Below, in pieces: positions 38,401-49,360 of a DNA stretch of 64,000 nt. A model generated the notes under the pieces. It searched no databases, was not told where the DNA came from, and saw nothing but the letters and a program-made list of their open reading frames with translations. The stretch is from Modicisalibacter luteus DSM 23508 (GTDB lineage: Bacteria; Pseudomonadota; Gammaproteobacteria; Pseudomonadales; Halomonadaceae). Location: contig NZ_KB899989.1 of NCBI RefSeq assembly GCF_000378505.1, positions 360,581-424,580 on the forward strand, written 5' to 3'. The translations under genes and the position numbers were made by a program. The number at the start of each line of letters is the position of its first letter. Position 1 is the stretch's first letter.

Positions 38401-39258
38401 TTATTCGTCCTCCTGATCGTCGCGGGTCCGCTCGCGGCGATCGGCCTCTTCCTCCAGCGCATCATCGATTACCGCCATCAACTCATCGACGTTGACACTT
38501 GAGGTGTCATGCTCGAAGCGCCCGGTCAGCTTCACGTCCGGATGCAGCTCGCCGGACTCATACAGCGCCCAGATTTCCTTGCCGTATTCCGTGTCCAGCA
38601 GTTCCGGGGCGAAGCGGCCGAAATAGGCCCGCATGTTGTCGACGTCACGCTCAAGCATGCGTGCGGCGTTGTTATTACCGGCCGCATCGACGGCCTGTGG
38701 CAGGTCGATGATCACCGGGCCATGCCGGTCGACCAGTACGTTGAACTCGGACAGGTCGCCATGCACCAGCCCGGCACACAGCATGCGAACCACGTCGGCG
38801 ATGACCTGGCCATGGTAATCGCGCGCCTGGTCTTCCGTGAGTGTCACATTGTCCAGGCGGGGGGCGGCGTAGCCTTCCTCATCAGCGATCATTTCCATGA
38901 GCAGCACGCCATCGACGAAGGAGTAGGGCTTCGGCACGCGCACGCCAGCAGACGCCAACCGGTAGAGCGCATCGACCTCGGCATTCAGCCAGGCGTCTTC
39001 CTGCTCGCGCTGACCATAGCGGGTCTTCTTGGACATCGCCCGGGCGCGACGGCTGTTACGCACCTTGCGCCCTTCCTGATACTCCACCGCCTGCTTGAAG
39101 CTGCGTTGCTTGGCTTCCTTGAAAACCTTGGCGCAGCGCAGCTCATCACCACAGCGCACGACATAGACCTGCGCTTCCTTGCCGCTCATCAGTTGGGTCA
39201 CGACCTCGTCGATCATGCCCTCATCGAGTAGCGGTTGTAGCCTCTTGGGTATCTTCAT
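38401..39258 (-). CDS. RIO1-type serine kinase
   Basis: Bacterial RIO-family protein kinase or ATPase. The 285-residue protein has the RIO1-type glycine-free nucleotide loop GKEAQVYVV (residues 26-34), with Lys in CAKVFK and the catalytic loop HGDLSEFNVL. The metal-binding motif is IDLPQAVD, as in RIO1 proteins rather than DFG. RIO kinases act in ribosome maturation in eukaryotes and archaea, while the bacterial role is unclear. Neighbour DbpA also acts on ribosomes, which fits the theme. Its start is 12 bp from the DbpA stop. Confidence 0.92.
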   Translation of the reverse strand: MKIPKRLQPLLDEGMIDEVVTQLMSGKEAQVYVVRCGDELRCAKVFKEAKQRSFKQAVEYQEGRKVRNSRRARAMSKKTRYGQREQEDAWLNAEVDALYRLASAGVRVPKPYSFVDGVLLMEMIADEEGYAAPRLDNVTLTEDQARDYHGQVIADVVRMLCAGLVHGDLSEFNVLVDRHGPVIIDLPQAVDAAGNNNAARMLERDVDNMRAYFGRFAPELLDTEYGKEIWALYESGELHPDVKLTGRFEHDTSSVNVDELMAVIDDALEEEADRRERTRDDQEDE

Positions 39259-39270
39259 AGCACCTTGCAG

Positions 39271-40671
<1,401 letters not shown>

Positions 40672-40865
40672 GCTCAGATCCTGTAGGAGGCGATAGGCAA
40701 AGCGGCAGGCAGGGGCGAGGCGGAAAGGCCGAGACGAAAATGCCGCCATGTTGGGATAGGCGGCTAGATTACCAGAAACGCGCGGAAGCGTCTGTCACTC
40801 AGGGCCAATCATACCATGAGCGACGTCCCGTCCATGAACGATATCAAGGCCAAAAGCGATAGGGC

Positions 40866-41561
40866 CTAACGACGCCCAGTCATCAGGACACCTTCGACAT
40901 AGCGTCCATCCTGCAATGACTCAACGGTATGCCTGGCGATATCCTCGGCCTCGATACCGCCCAATGATCTCACCTGCGCTACATAAGCCTCAGCCAGCGC
41001 CTGGGCATGCGGCGATCCGCCCAGAATGGCGGCACCCACCTGGTTGAAGGCGACCGGTGATGCCGTATCCGGTGCATTACTGACGGGCCGGGTTTCGCCT
41101 TGGCCATTGGCCGCCTGGCTGGCGTATTCCTGTTCGAGCTTCGCATAACAGGCATCACCTGCCGCCTCGCCCTGGGACCGGTCGACCAGCATGCAGTGCA
41201 GCAGGCGTAATGATTGATCGTTCGGATGACGCTGCTGCGCCTCGTTCACGCTAGATAACGCCTGCTGGTACTGATGCCGGTAAAGCTGGGCCTGCAGCTT
41301 AGTGTGCCAGGCACCGAGGTTATCAGGCGATAGGGTCAGGATTCGCTCGGCGAGGGTCATCGCCTTGTCGATGGCCTGCTCGTCATGCTGGCGAATTCCC
41401 TGGTACAAGTGCTGCGCTGCCTGACGCTGCAGCGCAGCGGACTCCTCGGTCTCCGCTGCCGAGCTTGGCTGATAAGCCAACGTCATTAATGTTGCCAACA
41501 GGAGCGCGGGAACTTTCTGGAACATAAGCATCGCTGGCGTCACCGGGATTGATTGCTTCAT
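40866..41561 (-). CDS. Exported TPR-like protein of unknown function
   Basis: A 231-residue protein with a probable signal peptide: n-region MKQSIPVTPA, a hydrophobic core near 16-30, and cleavage after PSSAA. Helical repeats of the tetratricopeptide type follow (LTLSPDNLGAWHTKLQAQLY, then QALSSVNEAQQRHPNDQSLR). The ATG at 41561 has CAGGCATAC upstream and is preferred to the open frame start at 41624 (TTG, no ribosome-binding site). Function unknown. Two further Mets at residues 10 and 12 are possible starts. Confidence 0.75.
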   Translation of the reverse strand: MKQSIPVTPAMLMFQKVPALLLATLMTLAYQPSSAAETEESAALQRQAAQHLYQGIRQHDEQAIDKAMTLAERILTLSPDNLGAWHTKLQAQLYRHQYQQALSSVNEAQQRHPNDQSLRLLHCMLVDRSQGEAAGDACYAKLEQEYASQAANGQGETRPVSNAPDTASPVAFNQVGAAILGGSPHAQALAEAYVAQVRSLGGIEAEDIARHTVESLQDGRYVEGVLMTGRR

Positions 41562-41832
41562 GTATGCCTGCGCAGCGACAGACATTCCGACCTTGGTATG
41601 AGAAACCCCCTCAAGGTAGTGCAAGGAAAGTCATAATTCCAACGTGTCCATAGCACCAATTAACTAATTCCGGATCGCCCCAAATCCAATCAGCCGTGGC
41701 GGATGCACTCAGGGCGGTCAAGCGACTGCCGCCAGGCCCGGCGCAGGCTGGTCAGGACGGAAATAAACCTGCCACACTAGGCGAATGTTGAGTAAAATTC
41801 GCGCGTCGATGACAACCTGACAGGACAAAGAC

Positions 41833-42561
41833 ATGGGTAGGGCCTTCCAGAACCGCAAGGAATCAATGGCCAAGACGGCCGCCGCCAAGACCAAGGTGTA
41901 CAGCAAGTACGGTCGCGAGATTTATGTCTGCGCCAAGGCGGGCGGTGTCGACCCCAACGGCAACCTGGCACTGCGTGGGCTGATCGATCGCGCCAAGAAG
42001 GATCAGGTCCCCTCCCACGTGATCGACAAGGCGCTCGACAAGGCCAAGGGCGGTGGCGGCGAGGACTTCTCTCCGGCGCGTTATGAAGGGTTCGGTCCCG
42101 GTAACTGCATGGTGATCGTGGAGTGCCTGACCGACAACCCCAACCGCACTTTCGGCGACGTGCGCATGTGCTTTACCAAGACCAAGAGCAAGATCGGCAC
42201 GCCAGGCAGCGTCAGTCACATGTTCGACCACAGTGCCATCCTCGCCTTCAATGGCGATGACGAGGAAGCCGTGCTCGAAGCGCTGATGGAAGCCGATGTC
42301 GACGTCACCGACATCGAGAACGAGGACGGCCGCATCACGGTATTCGCCCCGAATACCGAATATGCCAAGGCCAAGCAGGCGCTGACCGACGCCTTCGGCG
42401 AGCTCGATTTCGAGGTCGATGAGATTCAGTATCTGCCCCAGACCACCACGCCGATCAGCGGCGACGATGTGGCACTGTTCGAGAAGTTTCTCGATATGCT
42501 CAACGAGTTGGATGACGTGCAGAACGTCTACCATAACGCCGAAGTGGAAGAGACCGCGTAA
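41833..42561 (+). CDS. YeeN-type YebC/PmpR-family protein
   Basis: YebC/PmpR (TACO1-like) protein. Such proteins act in transcription regulation or in translation of polyproline stretches. The 242-residue protein shows the three-domain family pattern: N-terminal DNA/RNA-binding region with [37 protein letters not shown] in the middle, and the C-terminal acidic part with [11 protein letters not shown]. Its spacing after [18 protein letters not shown] fits the E. coli YeeN subgroup rather than YebC itself. The ATG follows GACAAAGAC. Confidence 0.9.
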   Translation: MGRAFQNRKESMAKTAAAKTKVYSKYGREIYVCAKAGGVDPNGNLALRGLIDRAKKDQVPSHVIDKALDKAKGGGGEDFSPARYEGFGPGNCMVIVECLTDNPNRTFGDVRMCFTKTKSKIGTPGSVSHMFDHSAILAFNGDDEEAVLEALMEADVDVTDIENEDGRITVFAPNTEYAKAKQALTDAFGELDFEVDEIQYLPQTTTPISGDDVALFEKFLDMLNELDDVQNVYHNAEVEETA

Positions 42562-42768
42562 GGTATCATTCCCGCCTGCCACGTTCGCTTCTCGGCCCGC
42601 CTCAGTGCGGGCCGAGGCTTATTCTGGGCACCATTTCAGCCCCGCTCCGCTTGGCGCGCCAGTCATGCCCCGTCTATCTTGGAATGGACGTCATCGTTTG
42701 CGTGGAGTCGAAACCGCAATGGACCGGGTGCCGCAGGAAAGGCGTCCAAGCTAACAGGAGGTTGAACG

Positions 42769-42957
42769 ATGCCAGCAAAATCACAGGCTCAACAGATGGC
42801 CGCCGGTGCCGCACTTTCTGCCAAGCGTGGCGAAAAGAAAGTCAGCGAGCTGGAGGGAGCCTCCAAGGAGATGTACGAATCCATGGACGAGAAGGAACTG
42901 GAAAAGATGGCCTCCACCTCGCAGAAGGACAAGCCTGAACACAACCAGAAATCCTGA
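42769..42957 (+). CDS. DUF3008 small protein
   Basis: A 62-residue hydrophilic protein beginning MPAKSQAQQMAAGAAL, with SKEMYESMDEKELEKMASTS toward the C-terminus, which is the DUF3008 pattern. The start is preceded by AACAGGAGGTTGAACG. The family is widespread in proteobacteria, its function is unknown, and members are often stress-expressed. A strong terminator follows 24 nt downstream. Confidence 0.9.
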   Translation: MPAKSQAQQMAAGAALSAKRGEKKVSELEGASKEMYESMDEKELEKMASTSQKDKPEHNQKS

Positions 42958-42980
42958 ACCGGCATGGAACGAGCACATCG

Positions 42981-43012
42981 AAGGGCTGCATCATTCATGG
43001 TGCAGCCCTTTT
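42981..43012 (+). terminator. Terminator after the DUF3008 gene
   Basis: AAGGGCTGCA(T)CA pairs with TG(G)TGCAGCCCTT around a short loop, followed by TTTTGCG, starting 24 nt past the DUF3008 stop. Confidence 0.85.
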
Positions 43013-43222
43013 GCGTTCATGCACGCCATCATGAGCAGACCGGCAACAAGGGAACAGGATCAGGCAAGAATCCGACAGGATTGCACTGGCTGGTCCCGTG
43101 CGGAGCGACCCATACTGGTGGCGCACTTTCTCTCCCGACTTGCCAGCCCCGGGCCCGATATCGATAAACGGCATCGTCAGATACCCCGACACGCTGGCGC
43201 CACTCGCTCAGGAGTTTCACGC

Positions 43223-44269
43223 ATGCGTTATACACGATTCGGCAATACCGGGCTGTTCGTCTCGGAGCTCTGCCTCGGCACCATGACCTTCGGCGGCCAG
43301 GGCGAGCTATGGAGTCAGATCGGCGACCTGCAGCAGGCCGACGCCGACAAGTTGATCGGGCGCGCCCTCGATGCCGGGATCAATTTCATCGACACTGCCG
43401 ATGTCTACTCCGAGGGGCATTCCGAGATCATGACCGGCCAGGCGCTGAAGAATCTCAGGGTGCCGCGCGACGAGGTGGTGGTCGCCACCAAGGTCTTCGG
43501 CCCGACCGGCCCCGGTGTGAATGCCCGCGGCCTGAGCCGCTACCACATCATGGAAGGCGTCAAGGCCAGCCTGCGGCGTCTACAGCTCGACCATATCGAC
43601 CTTTATCAGGTTCACGGCTTCGACCCGGCCACGCCGATCGAGGAGACTGTACGCGCCCTGGATCTGCTCGTACAGCACGGCCATGTACGCTACGTCGGTG
43701 TCTCCAACTGGGCCGCCTGGCAGATCATGAAGGCCCTGGGCATTGCCGAGCGCCATGGGCTGTCACGCTTCGAATCGCTACAGGCCTACTACACCGTGGC
43801 CGGGCGCGACCTGGAGCGAGAACTCATTCCGCTGCTCAACAGCGAGAATCTTGGCTTGATGGTGTGGAGCCCACTGGCAGGCGGCCTGCTCAGCGGCAAG
43901 TACTCTCGCGATGGCCAGGCCGAAGCCGGCAGCCGACGCACCACGTTCGACTTTCCACCGGTCAACGTCGAACGCGCCTACGACTGCATCGACGTGATGC
44001 GCCGCATCGCCGAGTCTCGCAGCGTCTCGGTGGCCCAGGTCGCGTTGGCCTGGCTACTGCACCAGCCGGCCGTGACCAGCGTCATCGTCGGTGCCAAGAG
44101 AGTAGACCAGCTCGACGACAACATTGCCGCCAGTGAGGTTCGGCTGAGTGATGAGGAGCTTGTCGAGCTCGATGCCGTCAGTGCCCTGCCGGCCGAATAT
44201 CCGGGCTGGATGCTGGAACGTCAGGGTGAGGCCCGGCGCCAGCAGCTCGAGGCCGCCCGAACACGCTGA
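43223..44269 (+). CDS. Aldo/keto reductase
   Basis: NADPH-dependent oxidoreductase of the AKR superfamily (voltage-gated potassium-channel beta or YghZ-like branch). From the ATG at 43223 (preceded by CAGGAGTTTCACGC) the 348-residue protein shows the tetrad Asp and Tyr in DTADVYSEG, Lys in VVATKVFG, and His in LYQVHGFDP. GAKRVDQLDDN is the C-terminal cofactor-binding motif. The frame stays open some 140 codons upstream but those are intergenic. Substrate unknown. Confidence 0.92.
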   Translation: MRYTRFGNTGLFVSELCLGTMTFGGQGELWSQIGDLQQADADKLIGRALDAGINFIDTADVYSEGHSEIMTGQALKNLRVPRDEVVVATKVFGPTGPGVNARGLSRYHIMEGVKASLRRLQLDHIDLYQVHGFDPATPIEETVRALDLLVQHGHVRYVGVSNWAAWQIMKALGIAERHGLSRFESLQAYYTVAGRDLERELIPLLNSENLGLMVWSPLAGGLLSGKYSRDGQAEAGSRRTTFDFPPVNVERAYDCIDVMRRIAESRSVSVAQVALAWLLHQPAVTSVIVGAKRVDQLDDNIAASEVRLSDEELVELDAVSALPAEYPGWMLERQGEARRQQLEAARTR

Positions 44270-44290
44270 CCCAACGCACCGACATTGCAA

Positions 44291-44326
44291 AAGCGCCCGT
44301 CCATTGAGGATCAGGGCGCTTTTTTG
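44291..44326 (+). terminator. Terminator after the aldo/keto reductase gene
   Basis: AAGCGCCC pairs with GGGCGCTT around a 15-nt loop, followed by TTTTTGC. It begins 21 nt after the stop at 44269. Confidence 0.88.
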
Positions 44327-44460
44327 CGGCAACCGCCTTTGGTTATTTACCGTGCTTATGGCACCCTCGACGGTCTCGCCAGGTTTGCGCTTCTTTTCCT
44401 GAAAGGGGGCGTGGGCTACTGTGAACACATGCGTCTGTAACTCACCAGGTAGGACCGTGC

Positions 44461-45069
44461 ATGGAAGCTAACGAACATATAACCCCAAAAACCCAGAACC
44501 ACCTTTCCCGCCGGCGTCAGATCAGTCTCTTTGCCAAGAACTTTTTCAAGCATCCCAAGATGCTCGGCTCGATCATTCCCAGCTCCCCCTTTCTGGTCAA
44601 ACGCATGCTGGACTGCGTCGACTGGCAGCGTGCCAATGTTCTGGTCGAGTACGGTCCCGGCGTCGGCACGTTCACCAAAGAGATCTTGCGGCAGATGCGC
44701 CCGGACGCGGTCCTGATCGTGATCGAGACCAATGAGGACTTCGTCGAATATATCCAGCGCGCCTATCCAGACCCAAGAATGCAGGTCATTCATGGCTCGG
44801 CCGAGGATATCCAGACGATTCTTGAGGAGCGGGGCTTCGACGCGGTCGACTACATCGTCGCGGGCATACCGCTCAGCACCCTGCCCGTGACGGTAAAAGA
44901 CAATATCCTGCGCGCCACGAAGCAGGCCATTGCCTCGGATGGGGCATTCTTGCTCTACCAGTTTTCGCCCAACATCATGCCCCACCTGAACCAGACCTTC
45001 TCGAAGGTGACGAAAAGCTTCGAACCCATGAACTTCCTGCCGGCACATTTCTACCACTGCACGCCCTGA
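44461..45069 (+). CDS. SAM-dependent phospholipid/rRNA-type methyltransferase
   Basis: Class I methyltransferase of the phospholipid N-methyltransferase or KsgA-like clade. The 202-residue protein has motif I VEYGPGVGTFTKEIL near residues 62-76 and the acidic loop IETNEDF. The N-terminal helical region RRRQISLFAKNFFKHPKMLGSI matches membrane-associated PmtA-like enzymes. That suggests phosphatidylethanolamine methylation, but the specificity cannot be fixed from sequence. ATG 44461 follows AGGACCGTGC. Confidence 0.75.
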   Translation: MEANEHITPKTQNHLSRRRQISLFAKNFFKHPKMLGSIIPSSPFLVKRMLDCVDWQRANVLVEYGPGVGTFTKEILRQMRPDAVLIVIETNEDFVEYIQRAYPDPRMQVIHGSAEDIQTILEERGFDAVDYIVAGIPLSTLPVTVKDNILRATKQAIASDGAFLLYQFSPNIMPHLNQTFSKVTKSFEPMNFLPAHFYHCTP

Positions 45070-45101
45070 GCGTGTCGTGGAGTTCATGAAGGGGGCTTCT
45101 C

Positions 45102-45131
45102 CCTAGGCCAAGCATCACGCTACGGCCTAGG
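45102..45131. terminator. Hairpin between the convergent methyltransferase and cytochrome c genes
   Basis: CCTAGGCC (45102-45109) and GGCCTAGG (45124-45131) form a perfect 8-bp stem in the 79-bp gap between converging stops. No strong T tract is seen, so termination is an inference from position. Confidence 0.5.
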
Positions 45132-45148
45132 CCCAGGATCCTGCCGAG

Positions 45149-45610
45149 TTAATCCCCAACGAGTGGAAACGGCGCATCCTGGCTTTCTTCCTGCTGGTGC
45201 TGGCGCTGTTCCGGGGTCCAGAGCGTCTTCAGGTAATCCACCACGAGACGGATCTGGTGCGGAGACAGCACCTCTCCAAACGCCGGCATAGTCAGTCGGT
45301 CGGTCTTGTTCCAGGGATCCCGCCAGCCCTCTGCAATAATCCGGTAGAGCATCGCATCAGAGTGCTTCCAGGTGTGCCCTGTGGGGTCATGGGGCGGTGC
45401 GGGCAGTTCGCCCAGGGCATTCGGTGTCTGCCAGTCGAGCTGCCCTTCACCATCAATACCGTGACAACTGGCACAGTATTGCTGATAGAGCTGCTTGCCC
45501 TCGTGCAATGATCCGGCCTTATCGTCACTAGCAGGCCCGCCACCTGCCAAGGCCTGGCCGGCGACGCCCGACAGCCAACCTGCAAGCACTAAAGCGCCGG
45601 TCTTACGCAT
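45149..45610 (-). CDS. Periplasmic c-type cytochrome
   Basis: A 153-residue exported monohaem cytochrome. The ATG at 45610 starts a signal peptide (MRKTGALVLAGWLSGVAG, cleaved near QALAG). The haem-binding CASCH follows YQQY and GxDGxG-like spacing. The distal Met is likely in LTMPAFGEVLS. The open frame extends 42 codons farther upstream but without signal-like features. Its operon-like neighbours, a DUF411 protein and a Met-rich protein, suggest a copper or respiratory role. Confidence 0.85.
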   Translation of the reverse strand: MRKTGALVLAGWLSGVAGQALAGGGPASDDKAGSLHEGKQLYQQYCASCHGIDGEGQLDWQTPNALGELPAPPHDPTGHTWKHSDAMLYRIIAEGWRDPWNKTDRLTMPAFGEVLSPHQIRLVVDYLKTLWTPEQRQHQQEESQDAPFPLVGD

Positions 45611-45772
45611 TGCTAGCGGCCCAGGTCTGGCCAGCCCAAGGTCAGCCAGCAGCCAGAGCCGACGGGGACCTGAAAACCGGTCCGGCTGCGTGGTCGTTCT
45701 TGTCTTCCGACTGGAGGAGGTATGACAACTGCTCATGGCGATGCTTCACTGGCAGGAGCTTCCGGTTGCAGA

Positions 45773-46213
45773 TCAGTAAGTGGCGTAAACATCAGGGGAG
45801 TCGGTTGGCTGAAAAGCCAGAACATAAACCTCGATGGGCCCCTGCTTTTCACCTCCCATCCCCGGCGACCCCGCCGGCATTCCCGGCACACTCAGCCCCT
45901 TGATGAAGAGGGTGCTATCCAGCACTTGCCGTATGCTTTCCGCATTCACGTGGCCTTCGAAGACATAGTCATCGATCAGCGTGGTGTGGCAGCCTGCCAG
46001 TCTTTCGGGAACGTTATGCTCGGCCTTGAGCTGCGACAGGTCATTGGTATTGACCACCTCGACATCGAAGCCGTTTTCCTTCAAATACTCGGCATGCCCG
46101 CTGCAGCACCCGCAGTTGGGATTCTTGTAGAGAGTGGCCGATGTTGCGGCAGCAAAGCCTGACACCGGGAAGGCCAGCAGGGCAGCAAATGCCAATTTCT
46201 TCAAATGCTTCAC
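45773..46213 (-). CDS. DUF411 periplasmic metal-binding protein
   Basis: Exported protein of the DUF411 family, usually found beside copper-resistance genes. From a GTG at 46213 (GAGAATCGTC upstream) the signal peptide reads MKHLKKLAFAALLAF. The mature part has the family motif CGCCSGHAEYL and the C-terminal GLSVPGMPAGSPGM block. A second GTG at 46225 would add four residues. Likely binds Cu or another soft metal through CGCC. Between a cytochrome and a Met-rich protein. Confidence 0.88.
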   Translation of the reverse strand: MKHLKKLAFAALLAFPVSGFAAATSATLYKNPNCGCCSGHAEYLKENGFDVEVVNTNDLSQLKAEHNVPERLAGCHTTLIDDYVFEGHVNAESIRQVLDSTLFIKGLSVPGMPAGSPGMGGEKQGPIEVYVLAFQPTDSPDVYATY

Positions 46214-46285
46214 GACGATTCTCACTGGTTAGTCAGCACAATGGATCCGTGGCCATTTCCGATAATGGAACTGGCCACGCACCGG

Positions 46286-46567
46286 TCAGGCACTCGTCTT
46301 GGCGCCTTCAGCCTGGCTCTTCTGCATGGTGTCCATCATGGCGTTGCACTTCTCCATCATGGAGTGCATCTGCCCCATCATGCCCATCATGTTGCCGTGC
46401 ATGCCGCCCTCGCTCATCATGCCGCCTTCACCCATCATGTGGCCGTGCATGTCGTTGGATTGCACCTTATCCTTGGCTTCCTCCTGGGCGAATAGTGAGC
46501 CAGCCCCAAAGGCACCGACGGACACGACAGCAACCGTGAACATGGCGTTACGTAGCTTGCGCATCAT
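46286..46567 (-). CDS. Small Met/His-rich exported protein
   Basis: A 93-residue protein with signal peptide (MMRKLRNAMFTVAVVSVGAF, cleavage after LFAQ) and a mature part rich in Met, His and Gly (NDMHGHMMGEGGMMSEGG and MHGNMMGMMGQMHSMMEK), a composition typical of periplasmic copper-binding proteins. The ATG at 46567 is preceded by GAGGGAAAA. The open frame runs 55 codons farther upstream with no homology. With the DUF411 gene it forms a likely copper-responsive unit. Confidence 0.82.
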   Translation of the reverse strand: MMRKLRNAMFTVAVVSVGAFGAGSLFAQEEAKDKVQSNDMHGHMMGEGGMMSEGGMHGNMMGMMGQMHSMMEKCNAMMDTMQKSQAEGAKTSA

Positions 46568-46598
46568 TTTTCCCTCATTATCGGCTTCGCAATATTTC

Positions 46599-46630
46599 AG
46601 CCTACAACCTGTTAGCTGCGCAAGGGTCAA
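46599..46630 (-). promoter_or_regulatory. Possible MerR/CueR-type promoter
   Basis: On the minus strand TTGACC (-35) and TAGGCT (-10) are separated by 20 bp, longer than the normal 17. The spacer holds an imperfect dyad (ACCCTTG and AACAGGT). Over-long spacers with ACCTT-type dyads mark MerR-family metal-sensing promoters such as CueR targets. Position, 32 bp before the Met-rich gene start, is right, but the dyad is imperfect. Confidence 0.4.
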
Positions 46631-46736
46631 GGGCCAACAAGCCCCTACTCCTTTCCTTCGATGGCATTCCTTTCTCAGGCGCGGGGCTCTACTCTGACTG
46701 ACCGACCCTCTCACGACCGACGCAGGTAACATATTG

Positions 46737-47363
46737 ATGCGTATCTATCACCGCTATGTTCTACCTCGGCTCATGCATCTAGTGATGGGTTCCCAGCTGC
46801 TTGAATCCTACCGACAACGCCTGGCCTCGCAAGCGCGGGGCACCGTGCTGGAATTGGGATTCGGATCGGGACTCAACCTGCCTTACTACGACCCACACCA
46901 GGTGACCCGGCTCTTTGCGCTGGAACCCGAAGAAGGAATGCTTGAACTCGCGCAGCAGCGTAGTGCTCAGGCAGCGTTCCCGGTTGAGGTATTACACGCT
47001 GGTGCAGAGCAGATCCCACTACCTGACCGAAGCGTCGACACCATTCTCTGTACCTGGACTCTCTGCACGATTCCGGATATTGATCGGTCCCTTGCCGAAG
47101 CGCGCCGGGTGCTCAGGCCCGGTGGCCAGTTTCTGTTCACGGAGCACGGTTTGTCGCCAGAGCACCAGGTGGCACGCAGGCAGCATCGACTAACGCCGTT
47201 CTGGAAGCGCTGCGCCGGGGGATGCCATCTGAACCGGGAAGCCGACGCCCTGTTGGAAGGGGCCGGGTTCGAAATCGTCACTACCCACAAAGGCTACCTT
47301 GGCCCTCTGAAGAGCATGACCTACATGACCGAAGGGCGAGCGATAAATTTGCCGGCCGACTAG
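46737..47363 (+). CDS. Class I SAM-dependent methyltransferase (UbiE-like)
   Basis: A 208-residue methyltransferase with motif [15 protein letters not shown] near residues 37-50, an acidic loop LEPEEGML, and a motif IV-like [14 protein letters not shown]. The C-terminal half fits the UbiE/Coq5-like or methyltransferase domain 11 family. Substrate unknown. Starts used: ATG 46737 (a TTG three bases before is possible). Its stop overlaps the stop of the converging dehydrogenase gene by 4 nt. Confidence 0.85.
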   Translation: MRIYHRYVLPRLMHLVMGSQLLESYRQRLASQARGTVLELGFGSGLNLPYYDPHQVTRLFALEPEEGMLELAQQRSAQAAFPVEVLHAGAEQIPLPDRSVDTILCTWTLCTIPDIDRSLAEARRVLRPGGQFLFTEHGLSPEHQVARRQHRLTPFWKRCAGGCHLNREADALLEGAGFEIVTTHKGYLGPLKSMTYMTEGRAINLPAD

Positions 47364-48682
47364 CGAGCCCCATCTGACGCTGTTTCGTTGCTGACCCGCC
47401 ACACGATATCGCCGACATCGTCAGCCACCAGTAACCCGCCACGCTTGTCGATGGCCACCCCCACCGGACGACCGAGCGCCTTGCCCTCGTCACTCAGAAA
47501 TCCGGTCAGCACGTCTTCCGGCGAGCCGGCCGGTTCGCCGTCTTCGAACGGCACGAAGATCACCTTGTAGCCGCTGTGCGGCTTGCGATTCCAGGAACCG
47601 TGCTGACCGACAAACATGCCACTGGAAAAGCGCGCAGGCAGCGCATTGCCCTCGGCCGCCGCCAGGCCCAGCGAAGCGGTGTGTGGGCCAAGGGCATAGT
47701 CAGGCACGATGGCTTGCTCGACCCGTTCAGGACGCTGGGGCTCGACACGCTCATCCACATGCTCACCGAAGTAGCTGTAGGGCCAGCCATAGAAGCCGCC
47801 TTCCTGTACGGCGGTCATGTAATCTGGCACCAGATCGCTGCCCAGCATGTCGCGCTCGTTGACCGTCACCCACAGCGCACCTGTCTCCGGTTGCCAGGCC
47901 ATGCCCACTGGATTGCGCAGGCCCGAGGCGTAGATGCGATACTCGCCGGTGGCCGGGTCGATCTCCCAGATCGCCGCGCGCCCCTCCTCCTTGTCCATGC
48001 CCTTCTCGCCCACGTTGCTATTGGAGCCTACACCGACATAGAGCCGGCTACCGTCGGGGCTAGCGATCAGACTTTTCGTCCAGTGGTAATTGATCGGCCC
48101 GGCAGGTAACGCGGTTACGGTCTCTCCCGGCGCGGTAATGCGCGTCTGGCCATCTTCATAAGGAAAGCGCACCACCGCATCGGTATTGGCCACGTAGAAG
48201 CCGTTACCCACCAGCGCCATGCCGAAGGGCGAATGCAATCCGTCCAGGAAAGTCGAACGCTCGTCCGCCACACCGTCGGCATCGGTATCGCGTAACAAGG
48301 TGATACGGTCGGCGCTCTCACCGCCGGCCCCTGCCTGCTTCATGAACCAGCCCATGATCCGGGCCTTCAGGCCCCCGGCCTCCTTGGGTGGACGGTTGGT
48401 CTCGGCAACCAGCACGTCGCCATTGGGTAGTACGTAGAGCCAACGGGGGTGATCGAGGCCATCGGCGAATGCCACCACCTCGGTACCGGGTGCCGCCTTT
48501 GGCTTTTCGCCGGTGGGCCAGCGTTGGGCAGGGGCGATGTTGACGGTGGGAAACAGCGTCTCGCTGGGTGCCGGCAGTACGGGATCAGGCCCTGTGCCCG
48601 CCGAGACCGGCAGGCGGGCGACGTCACCGCATGCCGTCAGTGTCAGCGTCAGGAGCCCCAACGTGGCCAAACGTGAATGCAT
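47360..48682 (-). CDS. Sorbosone dehydrogenase-like periplasmic lipoprotein
   Basis: A glucose/sorbosone-dehydrogenase-type beta-propeller, probably a PQQ-linked sugar or aldose oxidoreductase. The protein from ATG 48682 (GAGGGGGAAGAT upstream) has 440 residues and a lipobox LTAC near residue 18, so it is a lipoprotein. Six propeller blades follow with [20 protein letters not shown] and [17 protein letters not shown]. The active-site QHGSWNRKP block resembles the PQQ-binding region of related enzymes. The first Met (residue -6) lacks an equally good ribosome-binding site. Confidence 0.85.
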   Translation of the reverse strand: MHSRLATLGLLTLTLTACGDVARLPVSAGTGPDPVLPAPSETLFPTVNIAPAQRWPTGEKPKAAPGTEVVAFADGLDHPRWLYVLPNGDVLVAETNRPPKEAGGLKARIMGWFMKQAGAGGESADRITLLRDTDADGVADERSTFLDGLHSPFGMALVGNGFYVANTDAVVRFPYEDGQTRITAPGETVTALPAGPINYHWTKSLIASPDGSRLYVGVGSNSNVGEKGMDKEEGRAAIWEIDPATGEYRIYASGLRNPVGMAWQPETGALWVTVNERDMLGSDLVPDYMTAVQEGGFYGWPYSYFGEHVDERVEPQRPERVEQAIVPDYALGPHTASLGLAAAEGNALPARFSSGMFVGQHGSWNRKPHSGYKVIFVPFEDGEPAGSPEDVLTGFLSDEGKALGRPVGVAIDKRGGLLVADDVGDIVWRVSNETASDGAR

Positions 48683-48812
48683 ATCTTCCCCCTCGTACAC
48701 CCCGCGATGTAACGCCGCCCATTTCTAGCGAGCGTAGACACCTTTATGCCGTCGGCACAATAACGGGGCGGTGAGAAAGAACAGAAAGAGAACGGAGGGG
48801 GTGGATACATAA

Positions 48813-48841
48813 GGAGGCAGGCCCAGAGTGGGCCTGCCTCC
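48813..48841 (-). terminator. Perfect hairpin after the DUF892 gene
   Basis: GGAGGCAGGCCCA and TGGGCCTGCCTCC form a 13-bp perfect stem with a 3-nt loop, 28 bp past the stop of the DUF892 gene at 48869. The sequence following on the minus strand is TTATG, a weak T tract. The stem is strong enough to be a terminator. Confidence 0.65.
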
Positions 48842-48868
48842 GAGGAAAACACAATGCGTTGAGTTGTG

Positions 48869-49360
48869 TTATCCCGCTTTCTTGTTGACGTCGCTCTTGG
48901 CCAGTTTCGTCAACTTGTCATCGGTGGCCTTTTCTTCCTTGAGGGTCTCAGCCAGGATGTTCTTGGCTTCGGTATACCCCAACTGTTCTGCCAGCGAACA
49001 GATCGTTCCGTAAGCGGCGATCTCGAAGTGTTCGACCTTCTGAGCCGCCCCGATCAGACCGGCATCCAGCACTGGGCCTTTCTCACCCGATTCGATCAGC
49101 TCCTGCGCTTCCTCGATCAGGCTCTCCATGGGATAGCTCTTGATGCGCTTGACGCGAATATCAGGAATCGTGTCCGCCGCCTGTTCGATACGCTCTACCT
49201 GCCCACGCGTTTCTTCCAGGTGTTCCTTGAATGCCTCGGCCAGCTTGGGATCGTCTGCAGCACGCGCCATCTTGGGCAGGGCACGGGTAATCTGCTTCTC
49301 CGCGCTGTTGATTTCCGCAAGCAGGCGCGCGAACAAATCATTAGGGGTCTTGATAACCAT
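48869..49360 (-). CDS. DUF892 ferritin-like protein (YciE/YciF family)
   Basis: A 163-residue four-helix protein of the DUF892 family, whose members carry a ferritin-like diiron site and are often stress-induced (RpoS-regulated in E. coli). Key pieces are DLFARLLAEINSAEKQI near the start, AFKEHLEETRGQVERI in the second helix, and the repeated LIGAAQKVEHFEIAAYGTI. Glu and His positions (EINSAEKQ, EHFE) fit a metal site. Start follows GAGACGGAGCGATAT. Confidence 0.9.
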   Translation of the reverse strand: MVIKTPNDLFARLLAEINSAEKQITRALPKMARAADDPKLAEAFKEHLEETRGQVERIEQAADTIPDIRVKRIKSYPMESLIEEAQELIESGEKGPVLDAGLIGAAQKVEHFEIAAYGTICSLAEQLGYTEAKNILAETLKEEKATDDKLTKLAKSDVNKKAG

